Position numbers and translations under genes: made by a program
Part shown: in pieces, positions 1-9,587 of the stretch
Numbering within the stretch: the stretch's first letter is position 1
Layout: every line of letters begins with the position of its first letter
From: Bradyrhizobium sp. G127
GTDB lineage: Bacteria > Pseudomonadota > Alphaproteobacteria > Rhizobiales > Xanthobacteraceae
Direction of reading: 5' to 3'
Length of the DNA: 64,000 nucleotides
NCBI RefSeq assembly: GCF_021502575.1
Contig: NZ_JAKFGN010000001.1
Location: forward strand, 2,232,001 to 2,296,000
Notes under the pieces: generated by a model
What the model was told of the DNA's origin: nothing
The model's database searches: none
The model's input: only the letters and a program-made list of their open reading frames with translations

Positions 1-654
<654 letters not shown>

Positions 655-828
655 GCGCGGCCGTCCAATTTTAGCCTCAAGGACGGGCAAAAACGCGGTA
701 TCGTTGAGCGGCCCTCATGCCGCGCGAACGCGTGCGGCGCTCATATTGCCGCGCGAATCTTCCCAAGTTCATTGCACCGGCAGCAAATCCGGCCGCGACG
801 CTTCCAAACCTCAGAGAAGAAAAACATC

Positions 829-1452
829 ATGGTTGACTGGACAGACGACAGGATTGCCGCGCTTTCGGATCAGGACCTGAAAAATCTGCTGGCCAATGCC
901 GAGCGGAAATCGGTCGCCGATATTTCCGAGAAGTGCAGGGCGGAGATGGAGAAGCGCAATGCGCTGAAGCCGCGCAAGGCGTCGAAGCCGCGTTCCGAAT
1001 TGAAAGAGTTCGAACATGAGGTGTCCGCGCAGCTTGCCGAGGTCGGCAAGGAGGTGGCCGCCAAATACGATCTGTCGGAAGAAACCGCGAAGGCGAAGTC
1101 CGAGGGCGTCAAGGGCTTCAAGGCGCACCGGCTGCTCGACTCGAAAGGCTATGCGAAGCTCGGCGGTATGCAGCGCGACGGTTCGGTCGCGATGGAGCGC
1201 TACATTTCCTATCGCCGCGGCGACAGCACGGTCTATCTCGGCGTGTTTCTGTTGAAGGACGCGCCGGCGGAAGACCACGAGTTTCATGTGATCGCGCCGA
1301 AGGCGTTTCTCGATGGCGGCAAGCCTGTCGCCGAAATTCGCCCGTCCGCGACGGACAAGCAGAAGCAGCCCGCTGACAGCGGCCTTTCCTTCAAGGATCT
1401 GCCGAGCGCGGCGGCAGCCTTCGACAGCGCGCTGGCGAAAATGACCGCCTGA
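829..1452 (+). CDS. hypothetical protein, 207 aa
   Basis: I do not recognise a named family. The protein starts MVDWTDDRIAAL and has a charged helical N-terminal third (about residues 1-100, rich in Lys and Glu). A more globular C-terminal part follows with hydrophobic strands (YISYRRGDSTVYLGVFLL, HEFHVIAP). No signal peptide or membrane segment is seen, so it is probably cytoplasmic. The ATG at 829 was chosen because it follows an AGAAGA-type ribosome site and matches the start of the helical region; the longer frame from 772 adds only low-complexity basic residues. It sits alone between guaB and an oxidoreductase with over 100 bases on each side. Confidence 0.75.
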   Translation: MVDWTDDRIAALSDQDLKNLLANAERKSVADISEKCRAEMEKRNALKPRKASKPRSELKEFEHEVSAQLAEVGKEVAAKYDLSEETAKAKSEGVKGFKAHRLLDSKGYAKLGGMQRDGSVAMERYISYRRGDSTVYLGVFLLKDAPAEDHEFHVIAPKAFLDGGKPVAEIRPSATDKQKQPADSGLSFKDLPSAAAAFDSALAKMTA

Positions 1453-1599
1453 CGAGGCGGTGCTCGCCGGACTCAATTTGTTTTAAACGCTGGAAGCTTA
1501 GCATGGATGCCATGCCGCGACGGACCCGTCGCGCGCCATGGTCATGCGGCTCTCTCTCGGCTAAATACGCTCACGTCCATAAAAAGCCGAGGAAACCCA

Positions 1600-2634
1600 A
1601 TGTCACAGTCAGCCAAGCGTATCGTGCTCGCGTCCCGTCCTGTCGGCGAACCGAAGCCAAGCGATTTCCGTCTCGAAGATTATCCGGTCCCGACGCCGGG
1701 CGACGGGCAACTCCTGCTGCGCACCATCTGGCTGTCGCTCGATCCTTACATGCGCGGCCGCATGAGCGACGGTCCGTCCTATTCGGCGCCGGTGCCGATC
1801 GACGGCGTGATGGAAGGCGGCACCGTCGCCGAGGTCGTGGCGTCGAACAATCCGGGCTTCGCCAAGGGCGACATCGTGCTCGCGCATTCCGGCTGGCAGC
1901 AGTATGGGCTGTCGGACGGCAAGGGACTGCGCAAGGTTGACCCGAAGATCGCGCCGATCTCCACCGCAGTGGGCGTGCTCGGCATGCCGGGCATGACCGC
2001 CTACACCGGTCTGCTCGAAATCGGCAAGCCGAAGGCCGGCGAAACCGTGGTGGTTGCGGCTGCGTCCGGCGCGGTGGGTTCTGCGGTCGGCCAGATCGCG
2101 AAGATCAAGGGCGCGCGCGCTGTCGGCATCGCTGGCGGCAAGGACAAGTGCGACTATGTCAAGAAGGAGCTTGGCTTCGACGATTGTCTCGATCATCGCG
2201 ATCCGGACCTCGCGGCCAAGCTGAAGGAAGCGTGCCCGAAGGGAATCGACGTGTATTTCGAAAACGTCGGCGGCAAGGTGTTCGAGGCGGTGTTTCCGCT
2301 GCTCAATCCGTTCTCGCGGATTCCGGTGTGCGGCCTGATCGCGGACTACAACACGATTTTCGGCAAGGACACGCCGGTGCCGAAGTGGGCCAACTCGATC
2401 ATGCGCGCCATTCTGGTGAAGCGCCTGAATTTACGTGGCTTCATCGTCAGCGATTTCGCCGACAAGTTTCCCGACTTCATTCGCGACATGCCGCAGTGGC
2501 TCAAGGAAGGCAAGATCAAGCACAAGGAGTTCGTCACCGAAGGCCTCGAGAGCGCACCGGCGGCGTTCATGGGCCTGCTCAAGGGCGCGAACTTCGGCAA
2601 GCAGCTTGTCCGCGTCGGGCCTGACAAGGTGTGA
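1600..2634 (+). CDS. NADP-dependent oxidoreductase, MDR / prostaglandin-reductase-like (CurA type)
   Basis: This 344-aa protein is a zinc-independent medium-chain dehydrogenase/reductase that reduces activated C=C bonds of enones or enals with NADPH. The N-terminal catalytic domain includes LSLDPYMRGRM, typical of the leukotriene B4 / prostaglandin reductase and CurA subgroup. The Rossmann part shows VVAAASGAVGSAVGQIAK with the glycine-rich turn, then GIAGGKDKCDYVKKELGFD and DVYFENVGG. The ends KHKEFVTEGLES and GLLKGANFGKQLVRV are also characteristic. The ATG at 1600 follows a GAGGAA ribosome site. Its length equals the family norm. Substrate is not deducible. A hairpin at 2648-2679 probably ends its transcript. 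Confidence 0.9.
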   Translation: MSQSAKRIVLASRPVGEPKPSDFRLEDYPVPTPGDGQLLLRTIWLSLDPYMRGRMSDGPSYSAPVPIDGVMEGGTVAEVVASNNPGFAKGDIVLAHSGWQQYGLSDGKGLRKVDPKIAPISTAVGVLGMPGMTAYTGLLEIGKPKAGETVVVAAASGAVGSAVGQIAKIKGARAVGIAGGKDKCDYVKKELGFDDCLDHRDPDLAAKLKEACPKGIDVYFENVGGKVFEAVFPLLNPFSRIPVCGLIADYNTIFGKDTPVPKWANSIMRAILVKRLNLRGFIVSDFADKFPDFIRDMPQWLKEGKIKHKEFVTEGLESAPAAFMGLLKGANFGKQLVRVGPDKV

Positions 2635-2647
2635 GTTTTCCCACGCT

Positions 2648-2679
2648 CACGTCACCTCGCCGCAAGGCGAGATGACGTG
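2648..2679 (+). terminator. stem-loop after the oxidoreductase gene
   Basis: CACGTCA at 2648-2654 pairs with TGACGTG at 2673-2679, and CTCGCC pairs with GGCGAG inside it. One C/A mismatch separates the two blocks, and the loop is GCAA. It lies 13 bases after the oxidoreductase stop. There is no clear T-run, so it may be a transcript-end stabiliser or intergenic palindrome rather than a classic intrinsic terminator. Confidence 0.55.
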
Positions 2680-2755
2680 AGGTGGAAAATTGTTTCGTGA
2701 TTGAAATGCGGCGTCGCCCAAATGGTTCGGTGATGAAATTTGCTGAACCGGTGCA

Positions 2756-3280
2756 TCACAGCACGCGGTAACGGATGGCAAAGCTGTCGTCCGGCGCTGC
2801 CTGCACAACTCCCGGGCGTGCGCCCGGAGCGATGCGATCCACCATGTGCCACGGGCCGAATTCGTTTGACGGACTGGGATTCGGCGGCAGCCGCAATTTG
2901 AAGGCGCGTTGCGCCTGGCCGGGCAGGCTGAGCACGACCATGCGCTCGGTGGTGCGGAATTTGAGCGGTACCGAACCGCGCAGCACCGCGCGCCCGTCCT
3001 CGGTCGCGAGCAGGTCGCCGTCCAGTTGCGCCAGCGTCTGATTGAGGTCGGTGAGCAGTTCGACCTGCGCCTCGCGCTTCAGGTCGCCTTTTGCGACCGC
3101 CGACGGCAGCCGGATTTCGAATTCCACCGCAGGCGCCTTGGCCATCAGTCCGAGATGGCTCAGCGCGGCGCTGCGCAGGCTGAACGCGCCGGCGGCGATC
3201 GCGCCCGCCATCAGAACGATGCCGAGACCGCGAATTGCGATACGGCGCAGGGTTTTGACGCTGCCTGTCCTGTCAATCAT
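2756..3280 (-). CDS. hypothetical membrane-anchored periplasmic protein
   Basis: The 174-residue protein has a short basic N-terminus (MIDRTGSVKTLRR) followed by one hydrophobic segment at about residues 15-35 (GLGIVLMAGAIAAGAFSL). It is therefore probably a signal-anchored or secreted protein with the rest in the periplasm. The remainder is beta-rich and contains no motif I can name (GRAVLRGSVPLKFRTTERMVVLSLPG). It is convergent with the oxidoreductase and faces away from the next gene. The reading frame has coding-like composition throughout. No function is assigned. Confidence 0.7.
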   Translation of the reverse strand: MIDRTGSVKTLRRIAIRGLGIVLMAGAIAAGAFSLRSAALSHLGLMAKAPAVEFEIRLPSAVAKGDLKREAQVELLTDLNQTLAQLDGDLLATEDGRAVLRGSVPLKFRTTERMVVLSLPGQAQRAFKLRLPPNPSPSNEFGPWHMVDRIAPGARPGVVQAAPDDSFAIRYRVL

Positions 3281-3428
3281 CTCAGCACCCGAACGTGGTC
3301 CACGATCCGTGAATGGAACTTTCTGACCATTGGTCGCTTGATGGTCAGGGCAGGTTCAAAGGCATGGGCGGCTTAAAACAGTCGGCTCCCGCGGACCGGC
3401 GCTTCTATTTCAGGCTGGGGTATTTCAC

Positions 3429-3776
3429 ATGATGATTCAGATGATCCTGCTGCCGACATTCGTACTTGTCGGCCTGACCTTTGCGCTGCTGTTCTGGCGG
3501 GGACGCGACGGGGCAAAACCCGCAGCGGACGGCGACTGGTTCGCCTATCACCTTCATGCGCTGTTCTATGTTGTGGTCGTGCTGGCCATCCAGACGCGCC
3601 ATGCCGACCTGATCATGGTGCTGCTGGCATGGGTGTTCGTCGTGCTGCAGATCTTCCAGGCCGGGTTTCTGGTCACGGCGGCGAACTCCCGGGGCTCGCT
3701 GTTCTTCATCTCGGGAGCGTTGGTTCTTCTGGCCATGTGGCTGTATTTCGCCATCCGCGTCTTGTTTCTGATCTGA
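3429..3776 (+). CDS. small integral membrane protein, MAPEG-like
   Basis: This 115-residue protein is almost entirely hydrophobic, with about four membrane segments: residues 3-22 (ILLPTFVLVGLTFALLFW), 40-60, 63-83 and 93-114. The size, four-helix layout and a conserved-looking central RHADL stretch after the second helix fit the MAPEG-like proteins of rhizobia-type genomes. Catalytic glutathione chemistry is not shown by the sequence. The ATG at 3429 gives a compact start directly before the first helix. It precedes the rRNA methyltransferase by 56 bases on the same strand and may be co-transcribed with it. Confidence 0.7.
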   Translation: MMIQMILLPTFVLVGLTFALLFWRGRDGAKPAADGDWFAYHLHALFYVVVVLAIQTRHADLIMVLLAWVFVVLQIFQAGFLVTAANSRGSLFFISGALVLLAMWLYFAIRVLFLI

Positions 3777-3831
3777 GGGGCGGTTAGGTCAGGCATCTGT
3801 CTTCTGACCCTGCACGCCCTGAAAGTCCGCA

Positions 3832-5127
3832 ATGACGCCTGCCGCGCGGCTGTCCGCAGCCATCGAGATTCTGGAAGCCATTGACGCGCAGCGCATCCCT
3901 GCGCCCAACGCGTTGAAGGACTGGGGCACCGCGCATCGCTTCGCGGGATCAGGCGACCGCGCCGCGATTGCGGGTCTGGTATTCGACGTGCTGCGGCGGC
4001 GCGCTTCGTCAGCCTGGTTGATGGATTCCGACACGCCGCGCGCGCGGCTGCTCGGGATGCTCAAGCTCGAACGCGGCCTTGATGCCGGCGCTGTTGCCAC
4101 GCTTTGCGACGGCGGGCGCTTCGCGCCGGAGCCGCTGACCGAGGCCGAGCGCGACGCGCTGACCTCGCGGACACTGGACGATGCGCCTGCGCATGTCGCG
4201 GGCGATTATCCCGAGTGGCTCGATTCTCAACTCGCTGCCGTGTTCGGTGATGTGCGTGTGGCTGAAGCTACCGCCATGGCGAGCCGCGCGCCGCTCGATC
4301 TGCGGGTCAACACGCTGAAGGCGAAGCGCGAGAAGGTACTGGCCTCGATGGCGCATCTCGGCGCGCGAGCGACGCCGTGGTCGCCATGGGGACTGCGGAT
4401 CGATCTCGGCGCCGATGCGCGCAATCCCGGCATTCACTCCGAGGAAGATTTCATCAAGGGTGGCGTCGAGGTTCAGGACGAGGGCTCGCAGCTTGCCGCA
4501 TTGCTCACCGGAGCGAAGCCCGGCGAGCAAGTGATCGACATGTGCGCTGGTGCCGGCGGCAAAACGCTGGCGCTGGCGGCGATGATGCAGGGCAAGGGGC
4601 GGCTGATCGCGACGGATCACGATAAGCGGCAACTGGCTCCGATTCACGAGCGGCTGTCGCGCGCCGGCATTCACAACGCCGATGTGCGCACGCCGAAAGG
4701 TCCCGACGACACGCTGTCCGACATCAAAGCGTCCGCCGATCTCGTGGTGATCGATGCGCCGTGCACCGGCACCGGCACGTGGCGTCGCAATCCGGATGCG
4801 AAATGGCGGATGCGCCCCGGCGCGCTGGAGGTCCGCGTCAAGGACCAGATCGCGGTGCTGGACCGCGCCGCCTCGCTGCCGAAACCGGGCGGGCGGATCG
4901 CCTACATCACCTGTTCGGTTTTGCCGCAGGAGAATAACGAGCAAGTGAGGAGCTTCCTGAGCCGTCACCCGGAATTCACGGTGGTGCCGCCGTCGCAGGT
5001 GGCCGCCGCGCTGTGGGACAAGGCTGACGATTTCACCGCCGCCACGATCCAATCCGACGAGGGGCTGCTGATGACCCCGCGCCGCACTGGAACGGATGGG
5101 TTTTTTGTGGCGGTGTTGAAGCGGTAA
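3832..5127 (+). CDS. rsmB: RsmB/NOP-family RNA (cytosine-5) methyltransferase
   Basis: The 431-aa protein would transfer a methyl group from SAM to C5 of a cytosine, most likely in 16S rRNA. An N-terminal helical NusB-like region (about 1-140) is followed by the methyltransferase core. The SAM-binding motif is DMCAGAGGKTLALA near residue 233. Both catalytic cysteines of this family are present: the motif IV Cys in DAPCTGTGTWRR and the motif VI Cys in TCSVLPQEN. Length matches RsmB-type enzymes. The gene symbol follows family resemblance; which RNA and cytosine it modifies in this organism is inferred. It lies between a small membrane-protein gene and guaA. Confidence 0.9.
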   Translation: MTPAARLSAAIEILEAIDAQRIPAPNALKDWGTAHRFAGSGDRAAIAGLVFDVLRRRASSAWLMDSDTPRARLLGMLKLERGLDAGAVATLCDGGRFAPEPLTEAERDALTSRTLDDAPAHVAGDYPEWLDSQLAAVFGDVRVAEATAMASRAPLDLRVNTLKAKREKVLASMAHLGARATPWSPWGLRIDLGADARNPGIHSEEDFIKGGVEVQDEGSQLAALLTGAKPGEQVIDMCAGAGGKTLALAAMMQGKGRLIATDHDKRQLAPIHERLSRAGIHNADVRTPKGPDDTLSDIKASADLVVIDAPCTGTGTWRRNPDAKWRMRPGALEVRVKDQIAVLDRAASLPKPGGRIAYITCSVLPQENNEQVRSFLSRHPEFTVVPPSQVAAALWDKADDFTAATIQSDEGLLMTPRRTGTDGFFVAVLKR

Positions 5128-5140
5128 CCAAGTCAAGGCT

Positions 5141-5251
5141 CGTCATCCTGCGGTGCGAGCCGCGCGTAGCGCGCGAGCCTCGAAGGATGGCCGGGCCACG
5201 ATGGCGCCGCGGCTATTCGAGGTTCGTAAGGGCTCGCTCCTCAGAGTGACG
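5141..5251. repeat. palindromic intergenic repeat element
   Basis: A nested inverted repeat fills the gap between rsmB and guaA. The outer arms are 5141-5161 and 5231-5251 and match at about 16 of 21 positions. Inner arms around GAGCCTCGAAGGAT (from 5175) and CTATTCGAGGTTC (from 5213) also pair. The layout, beginning CGTCATCCTG and ending in a CAGAGTGACG-like arm, is that of short palindromic repeats dispersed in Bradyrhizobium-type genomes (recalled, not searched). It could act as a transcript-end structure between the two genes. Confidence 0.7.
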
Positions 5252-5349
5252 GCGACCAGCCCGCAGCCCGCCCCAAAACCTGCCGATAAGGCGGTTTTTG
5301 CAGGTGTTTCGGGGTTGCGACTCCGCCGCCTGTCGCGTATTTCCTGTCC

Positions 5350-6945
5350 ATGACAGCACACAGCCAGACCGTTCCAGCGACCCCCGATGTGGCGGCCGCT
5401 CATGAGAAGATTCTCATCGTCGATTTCGGCTCCCAGGTGACGCAGCTCATCGCGCGGCGTGTCCGCGAAGAGGGCGTTTATTCCGAGATCGTGCCATTCC
5501 AGAAGGCCGAAGCCGCTTTCAAGACGATGCGGCCAAAGGCCGTGATCCTGTCCGGTGGACCGGCCTCCGTGCTGGACGAGGACGCTCCTGCCGCGCCCCT
5601 GTCGATCCTGACTGCCGGCGTGCCGGTGCTCGGCATCTGCTATGGCGAGCAGACCATGGCGCAACAGCTCGGCGGCACGGTCGAGGCCGGTCACCATCGC
5701 GAATTCGGCCGGGCGCTGATCGAGGTGACTGACAACTGCGCGCTGTTCGAGGACGTCTGGAAGATCGGCGAGAAGCACTACGTCTGGATGAGCCACGGCG
5801 ACCGCGTGACCAAGTTGCCGGACGGCTTTCGCGGCGTGGCGAAAGCGCCGGGTTCGCCGATCTCGGTCATAGCCGACGACAAGCGCAAGTTCTATGCGAT
5901 GCAGTTTCACCCCGAGGTGGTGCATACGCCGGATGGCGCGAAGCTGATCCGCAATTTTGTCCGCAAGGTCGCGGGGCTGACCGGGGATTGGACCATGCGC
6001 GCGTTCCGCGAGGAAGCGGTCGAGAAAATCCGTGCGCAGGTAGGCTCAGGCAAGGTGATTTGCGGCCTGTCGGGCGGCGTCGATTCATCCGTGGCCGCGA
6101 TCCTGATTCACGAAGCGATCGGCGATCAGTTGACTTGCGTGTTCGTCGATCACGGCATGCTGCGCAAGGACGAGGCGAAGACCGTCGTCGATCTGTTCCG
6201 CCACCACTACAACATTCCGCTGGTGCACGTTGATGCGTCGAAGACATTCCTCAGCGAACTCGACGGCGTCACCGATCCGGAAGTGAAGCGCAAGACCATC
6301 GGCCGCCTGTTCATCGATGTGTTCGACGAAGAAGCCAAGAGGATCGGCGGCGCGGATTTCCTCGCGCAGGGCACGCTCTATCCCGACGTGATCGAGAGCG
6401 TGTCGTTCACCGGCGGACCGTCTGTCACGATCAAGTCGCACCACAATGTCGGCGGTCTGCCCGCGCGCATGAATATGAAGCTGGTCGAGCCGTTGCGCGA
6501 ACTGTTCAAGGACGAGGTGCGTGCGCTGGGCCGCGAACTGGGTCTGCCGGACGTGTTTGTTGGCCGTCATCCGTTTCCGGGACCGGGACTCGCGATCCGC
6601 TGTCCCGGCGAGATCACGCGCGAAAAGCTCGACATCCTGCGCGAGGCCGATGCGGTCTATATCGACCAGATCCGCAAGGCAGGCCTCTACGATACCATCT
6701 GGCAGGCCTTCGCGGTGCTGCTGCCGGTCAAGACCGTCGGCGTCATGGGCGATGGCCGCACCTATGAATATGTCGTTGGCCTGCGCGCGGTGACCTCGAC
6801 CGACGGAATGACCGCCGACTTCTATCCGTTCGACATGAAATTCCTCGGCGAGACGGCAACGCGTATTATCAACGAAGTGAAGGGCGTCAACCGCGTGGTC
6901 TACGACGTCACCTCGAAGCCGCCTGGCACGATCGAGTGGGAATGA
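5350..6945 (+). CDS. guaA: GMP synthase (glutamine-hydrolysing)
   Basis: The 531-aa enzyme aminates XMP to GMP using glutamine and ATP. The N-terminal class I amidotransferase domain carries the nucleophile Cys in [12 protein letters not shown] and the His/Glu pair in [10 protein letters not shown]. The ATP pyrophosphatase domain follows with the PP-loop GLSGGVDSS near residue 240. The C-terminal dimerisation domain ends [11 protein letters not shown], the canonical end of the family. The gene is complete despite an element being inserted at its 3' end, which fits integration that regenerates the coding end. The 3' end of guaA is a known target of tyrosine-recombinase genomic islands, for example IntG elements of Mesorhizobium. 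Confidence 0.98.
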   Translation: MTAHSQTVPATPDVAAAHEKILIVDFGSQVTQLIARRVREEGVYSEIVPFQKAEAAFKTMRPKAVILSGGPASVLDEDAPAAPLSILTAGVPVLGICYGEQTMAQQLGGTVEAGHHREFGRALIEVTDNCALFEDVWKIGEKHYVWMSHGDRVTKLPDGFRGVAKAPGSPISVIADDKRKFYAMQFHPEVVHTPDGAKLIRNFVRKVAGLTGDWTMRAFREEAVEKIRAQVGSGKVICGLSGGVDSSVAAILIHEAIGDQLTCVFVDHGMLRKDEAKTVVDLFRHHYNIPLVHVDASKTFLSELDGVTDPEVKRKTIGRLFIDVFDEEAKRIGGADFLAQGTLYPDVIESVSFTGGPSVTIKSHHNVGGLPARMNMKLVEPLRELFKDEVRALGRELGLPDVFVGRHPFPGPGLAIRCPGEITREKLDILREADAVYIDQIRKAGLYDTIWQAFAVLLPVKTVGVMGDGRTYEYVVGLRAVTSTDGMTADFYPFDMKFLGETATRIINEVKGVNRVVYDVTSKPPGTIEWE

Positions 6946-6960
6946 TTTGACGTCTCGCGC
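6920..6960. other. probable attL: guaA 3' end / ICE left junction
   Basis: The element boundary is placed at the last codons and stop of guaA (around ATCGAGTGGGAATGA), because the next gene is a P4-type integrase and base composition changes to AT-rich just after the stop. The exact core cannot be fixed here: the matching direct repeat (attR) is not seen inside the window and should lie past 64000. This is inference from gene context. Confidence 0.5.
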
Positions 6961-7073
6961 TGTCAATCGCCGTCTTTCGACATAATCCCATAAGAAACTG
7001 AAATATCAAGGAAATTCTATCGAAATGGATCGCGTTCTATCGCGGGCTAGCGGATTGCCTCGGCGGCACGGGC

Positions 7074-7212
7074 GACGGTATCGATTTTTGGCTTCTCGAT
7101 CTTCCGGCCGATACCGTCAGGCGGTTTTGCCCAGTGAAATCGTAGAAAGCAACATAAGCCATTGAAAATAAACAAGAGAAATATGAACTTGACGGTATTG
7201 GATTTGACGGTA
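7074..7212. promoter_or_regulatory. four GACGGTA motifs, candidate integrase arm-type sites
   Basis: GACGGTA occurs at 7074-7080, in reverse orientation at 7112-7118, and again at 7191-7197 and 7206-7212. The last two are in direct orientation within TTGACGGTA and 15 bases apart. All four sit between the guaA end and the integrase start in a 314-base AT-rich stretch without genes. Short repeats of this kind next to an attachment core are typical binding sites for the N-terminal arm-binding domain of P4-type integrases. That role is inferred. Confidence 0.5.
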
Positions 7213-7258
7213 AAAATCCCTCGCAAATGAACATACGTTTATCTTCGAGGGCCTTGGC

Positions 7259-8563
7259 ATGCTCACGGATTTCGCGCTTAAGCAATTGAAGCCTAAAGAG
7301 AAAATCTACAAGGTCGCAGACCGTGACGGTATGTACGTCGCGGTGGCCCCCACGGGCCAGCTTACATTCCGCCTTGACTATCGTCTCAATCGTCGGCGCG
7401 AGACCCTGACCATCGGGTCCTACGGCCCGGATGGACTGTCACTGTCCAAGGCGCGGGAACGCTGCATTGAGGCTCGAAAGGCCGTAGCGGAGGGACGCTC
7501 CCCGGCTCACGAGAAGCAGCGCGAGAAACGGCGGCTCGCCGGCAGCGAAACGTTCGGCGCCCTTGGCAAGCGTTGGCTGAAAGACGCCGGTATGGCGGAG
7601 AGTACCCGCGCCATGCGCAAGGCGGTCTTCGATCGCGATATCTACCCAACTTGGAAGAACCGCCGCCTCACCGAGATCACGCCCGATGATCTGCGAGCAC
7701 TCTGCACCAAGGTGAAAGATCGGGGCGCACCCGCCACCGCGATTCATGTGCGTGACATCGTCAAGCAAATTTACGCTTTCGCGATCCTGCATGGCGAGAA
7801 GGTTGCCAATCCCGCGAGCGAAGTTGCTCCGGCCTCCATCGCGACGTTCGTGGCCAAAGACCGCGCCCTGTCGCCAGCCGAAATCCGTATCGCGCTGGCG
7901 GAGCTTGAACATGTGCCAACACTTCCGACGATCCGGCTTGGCCTGCGGCTGATCCTCCTGACAATGGTGCGCAAGAGCGAGCTCCTTGACGCAGTCTGGG
8001 ATGAGGTGGATTTCGAGAATGCCGTGTGGAGCATTCCCAAGGAGCGCATGAAACGCCGCAAGCCGCACAACGTCTATCTGTCACGTCAGTCGTTCGATAT
8101 CTTGATCGCGCTTAAGACCTGCGCCGGCAACTCACGATACGTCCTGCCATCACGCTATGACGCCGATGCTCCTATGTCGCGTGCTACCTTCAACCGCATC
8201 ACCACGGCCGTTGCAGAGCGCGCCAAGACGCAAGGTCTTCCCTTGGAGCCATTCACCGTTCATGACTTGCGCCGTACCGGTTCGACGCTTCTCAATGAAC
8301 TTGGCTTCAATCGCGATTGGATCGAAAAGTGCCTTGCGCATGAGGAGGGACGCGGTTCGCGTGGCGTCTACAACAAAGCCGAGTATGAGGCGCAGCGTCG
8401 CCATATGCTGCAAGAATGGGCCGATGCGGTCGATGCTTGGGCGAGGGGAGAAAAGCACACGCCGACGCTGTTTCCGTCATCGGTACCATTGCTCAGTCCA
8501 GGGCTTGTGGTTTCACCGGCCGGGTCTTCCGCAACCGGACGTCAGGAGCGGGCGCCAACTTGA
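7259..8563 (+). CDS. P4-type tyrosine integrase (site-specific recombinase)
   Basis: The 434-aa protein would integrate and excise the element at the guaA 3' end. The N-terminal arm-binding region has the DUF4102 pattern (LKPKEKIYKVADRDGMYVAV). A core-binding domain (about 95-190) and the catalytic domain follow. Visible catalytic residues are the Arg in TMVRKSELLDA, the His/Arg pair in HDLRRTGSTLL, the second His in CLAHE, and the nucleophile Tyr in RGVYNKAEY near residue 370. The gene is adjacent to the attachment site and points into the element, as usual for this class. Its last 70 bases overlap the convergent AlpA-like gene. Confidence 0.95.
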   Translation: MLTDFALKQLKPKEKIYKVADRDGMYVAVAPTGQLTFRLDYRLNRRRETLTIGSYGPDGLSLSKARERCIEARKAVAEGRSPAHEKQREKRRLAGSETFGALGKRWLKDAGMAESTRAMRKAVFDRDIYPTWKNRRLTEITPDDLRALCTKVKDRGAPATAIHVRDIVKQIYAFAILHGEKVANPASEVAPASIATFVAKDRALSPAEIRIALAELEHVPTLPTIRLGLRLILLTMVRKSELLDAVWDEVDFENAVWSIPKERMKRRKPHNVYLSRQSFDILIALKTCAGNSRYVLPSRYDADAPMSRATFNRITTAVAERAKTQGLPLEPFTVHDLRRTGSTLLNELGFNRDWIEKCLAHEEGRGSRGVYNKAEYEAQRRHMLQEWADAVDAWARGEKHTPTLFPSSVPLLSPGLVVSPAGSSATGRQERAPT

Positions 8564-8933
8564 TCCGCGCGGCGTCAGAGGCAACACGGCGTTGCTCGAT
8601 CCAGGCCTCGACTTCGGTAAGATCCCATACGACGCACCGCGATGTGAGATAGAAGCGGCGGGGAAATTCCCCGCGTTGTTCCATCTCGTAAATGGTCGTG
8701 TCTGCCAGCGGCACGATTTGCCGCAGCTCCGGGCGCCGAATAGCCCGCCCTAAGTGTGGGGGCTTCTGTGGAGCCGATGGTCGCGACGACGACTTCTCGT
8801 CGTTGCGCGTAAAGTGCGTGCCGTTTGCGTGAAACTCGGCTTTCTTCGAAGACGCTACAGGACTTTGTCGTGACGACCTCCGGACCATGCGATTTCTCCA
8901 CGCCAGGTTCTTCCGAAGAATGGACCGGGACAT
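8493..8933 (-). CDS. AlpA-family phage-type regulator / excisionase-like protein
   Basis: The C-terminal half holds the AlpA winged-helix pattern: RPELRQIVPLADTTIYEM, then RGEFPRRFYLT and VVWDLTEVEAWIEQR. Such small DNA-binding proteins regulate integrase expression or act as excisionases. The N-terminal 60 residues are basic and low in complexity, so the true start may be internal, for instance the ATG at 8888. The gene is convergent with the integrase and overlaps its 3' end by 71 bases, suggesting mutually exclusive or antisense-influenced expression. Confidence 0.8.
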   Translation of the reverse strand: MSRSILRKNLAWRNRMVRRSSRQSPVASSKKAEFHANGTHFTRNDEKSSSRPSAPQKPPHLGRAIRRPELRQIVPLADTTIYEMEQRGEFPRRFYLTSRCVVWDLTEVEAWIEQRRVASDAARIKLAPAPDVRLRKTRPVKPQALD

Positions 8934-9240
8934 CGTGGCAAATAAATAGAACTGTTGCCGCTGGGGTTCGGCCGGATAGGATGGCGCACAAATAGGACGG
9001 TCCGGTTGGAAAGCCGGCGGGATCAGGTTCTCACGGTCCTGATGTGATTGGGCAGAGAGTTTTTTGAAACCAAATAGTTAGATAGGGGTCGTGTGCAAAT
9101 CCTGTGCACGCACGTTCTACTATTCTTTCTCTTTCGTTCTTACGAAATTTCTCGCCACGACCGCCGACACGCGCCCGATTGCCATCGGTCGTCGTTACAC
9201 GACCTAAGATGTCCTCAGCGAAACGCCGGCACGAAATCGC

Positions 9241-9561
9241 TTGAACCAATACGGTCCATACGGCGATGTGCGTCACAAGGTCTTTGCGCATAAAGAAATT
9301 ACGGATGCGACACAGGTTTCGGCGCTGTTCGCCAAGACGAAAATCCGGGAGATGCAGCGGATGATGCTATTTTTGCATTCTCTCCACGGCGCGTTGTGGC
9401 AGTTGTTCGTGAATGGAAACAAGCCGATCCTGCGCCCGCGCAAAGTTTCTGTTGACCGCATACGCAAGAGGGGCACCGCGAGTGGACGCAGCAATGCCGT
9501 TCACGAACGCATAGTTCAAGAGGCGGAAGCATTTCTAAGGGCCGCCGCGAACAAGAAATAA
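9241..9561 (+). pseudogene. remnant of an AbiU2 / HEPN-like protein
   Basis: This stretch encodes about 106 residues from a TTG. It contains RHKVFAHKE, an R-x5-H pattern as in HEPN and AbiU2-type proteins. A plausible helical end follows (IREMQRMMLFLHSLHG). The same frame continues upstream with protein-like sequence (TADTRPIAIGRR) but is broken by a TAA at 9205-9207, and no good start or ribosome site is visible. I read it as a 5'-decayed gene. About 300 bases before it (8934-9240) hold nothing else I can support. The family assignment rests on one short motif and is tentative. Confidence 0.35.
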
Positions 9562-9587
9562 GACTTGCGAAAAGTGGCTTCGTCCGA

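Noticed and set aside
4009-5136. Long minus-strand open frame opposite the rRNA methyltransferase
   Set aside because: It lies wholly opposite a gene with intact catalytic motifs, has Arg/His-rich composition typical of antisense frames at high GC, and no ribosome site.
6085-6966. Minus-strand open frame opposite guaA
   Set aside because: Shadow of guaA; no family features.
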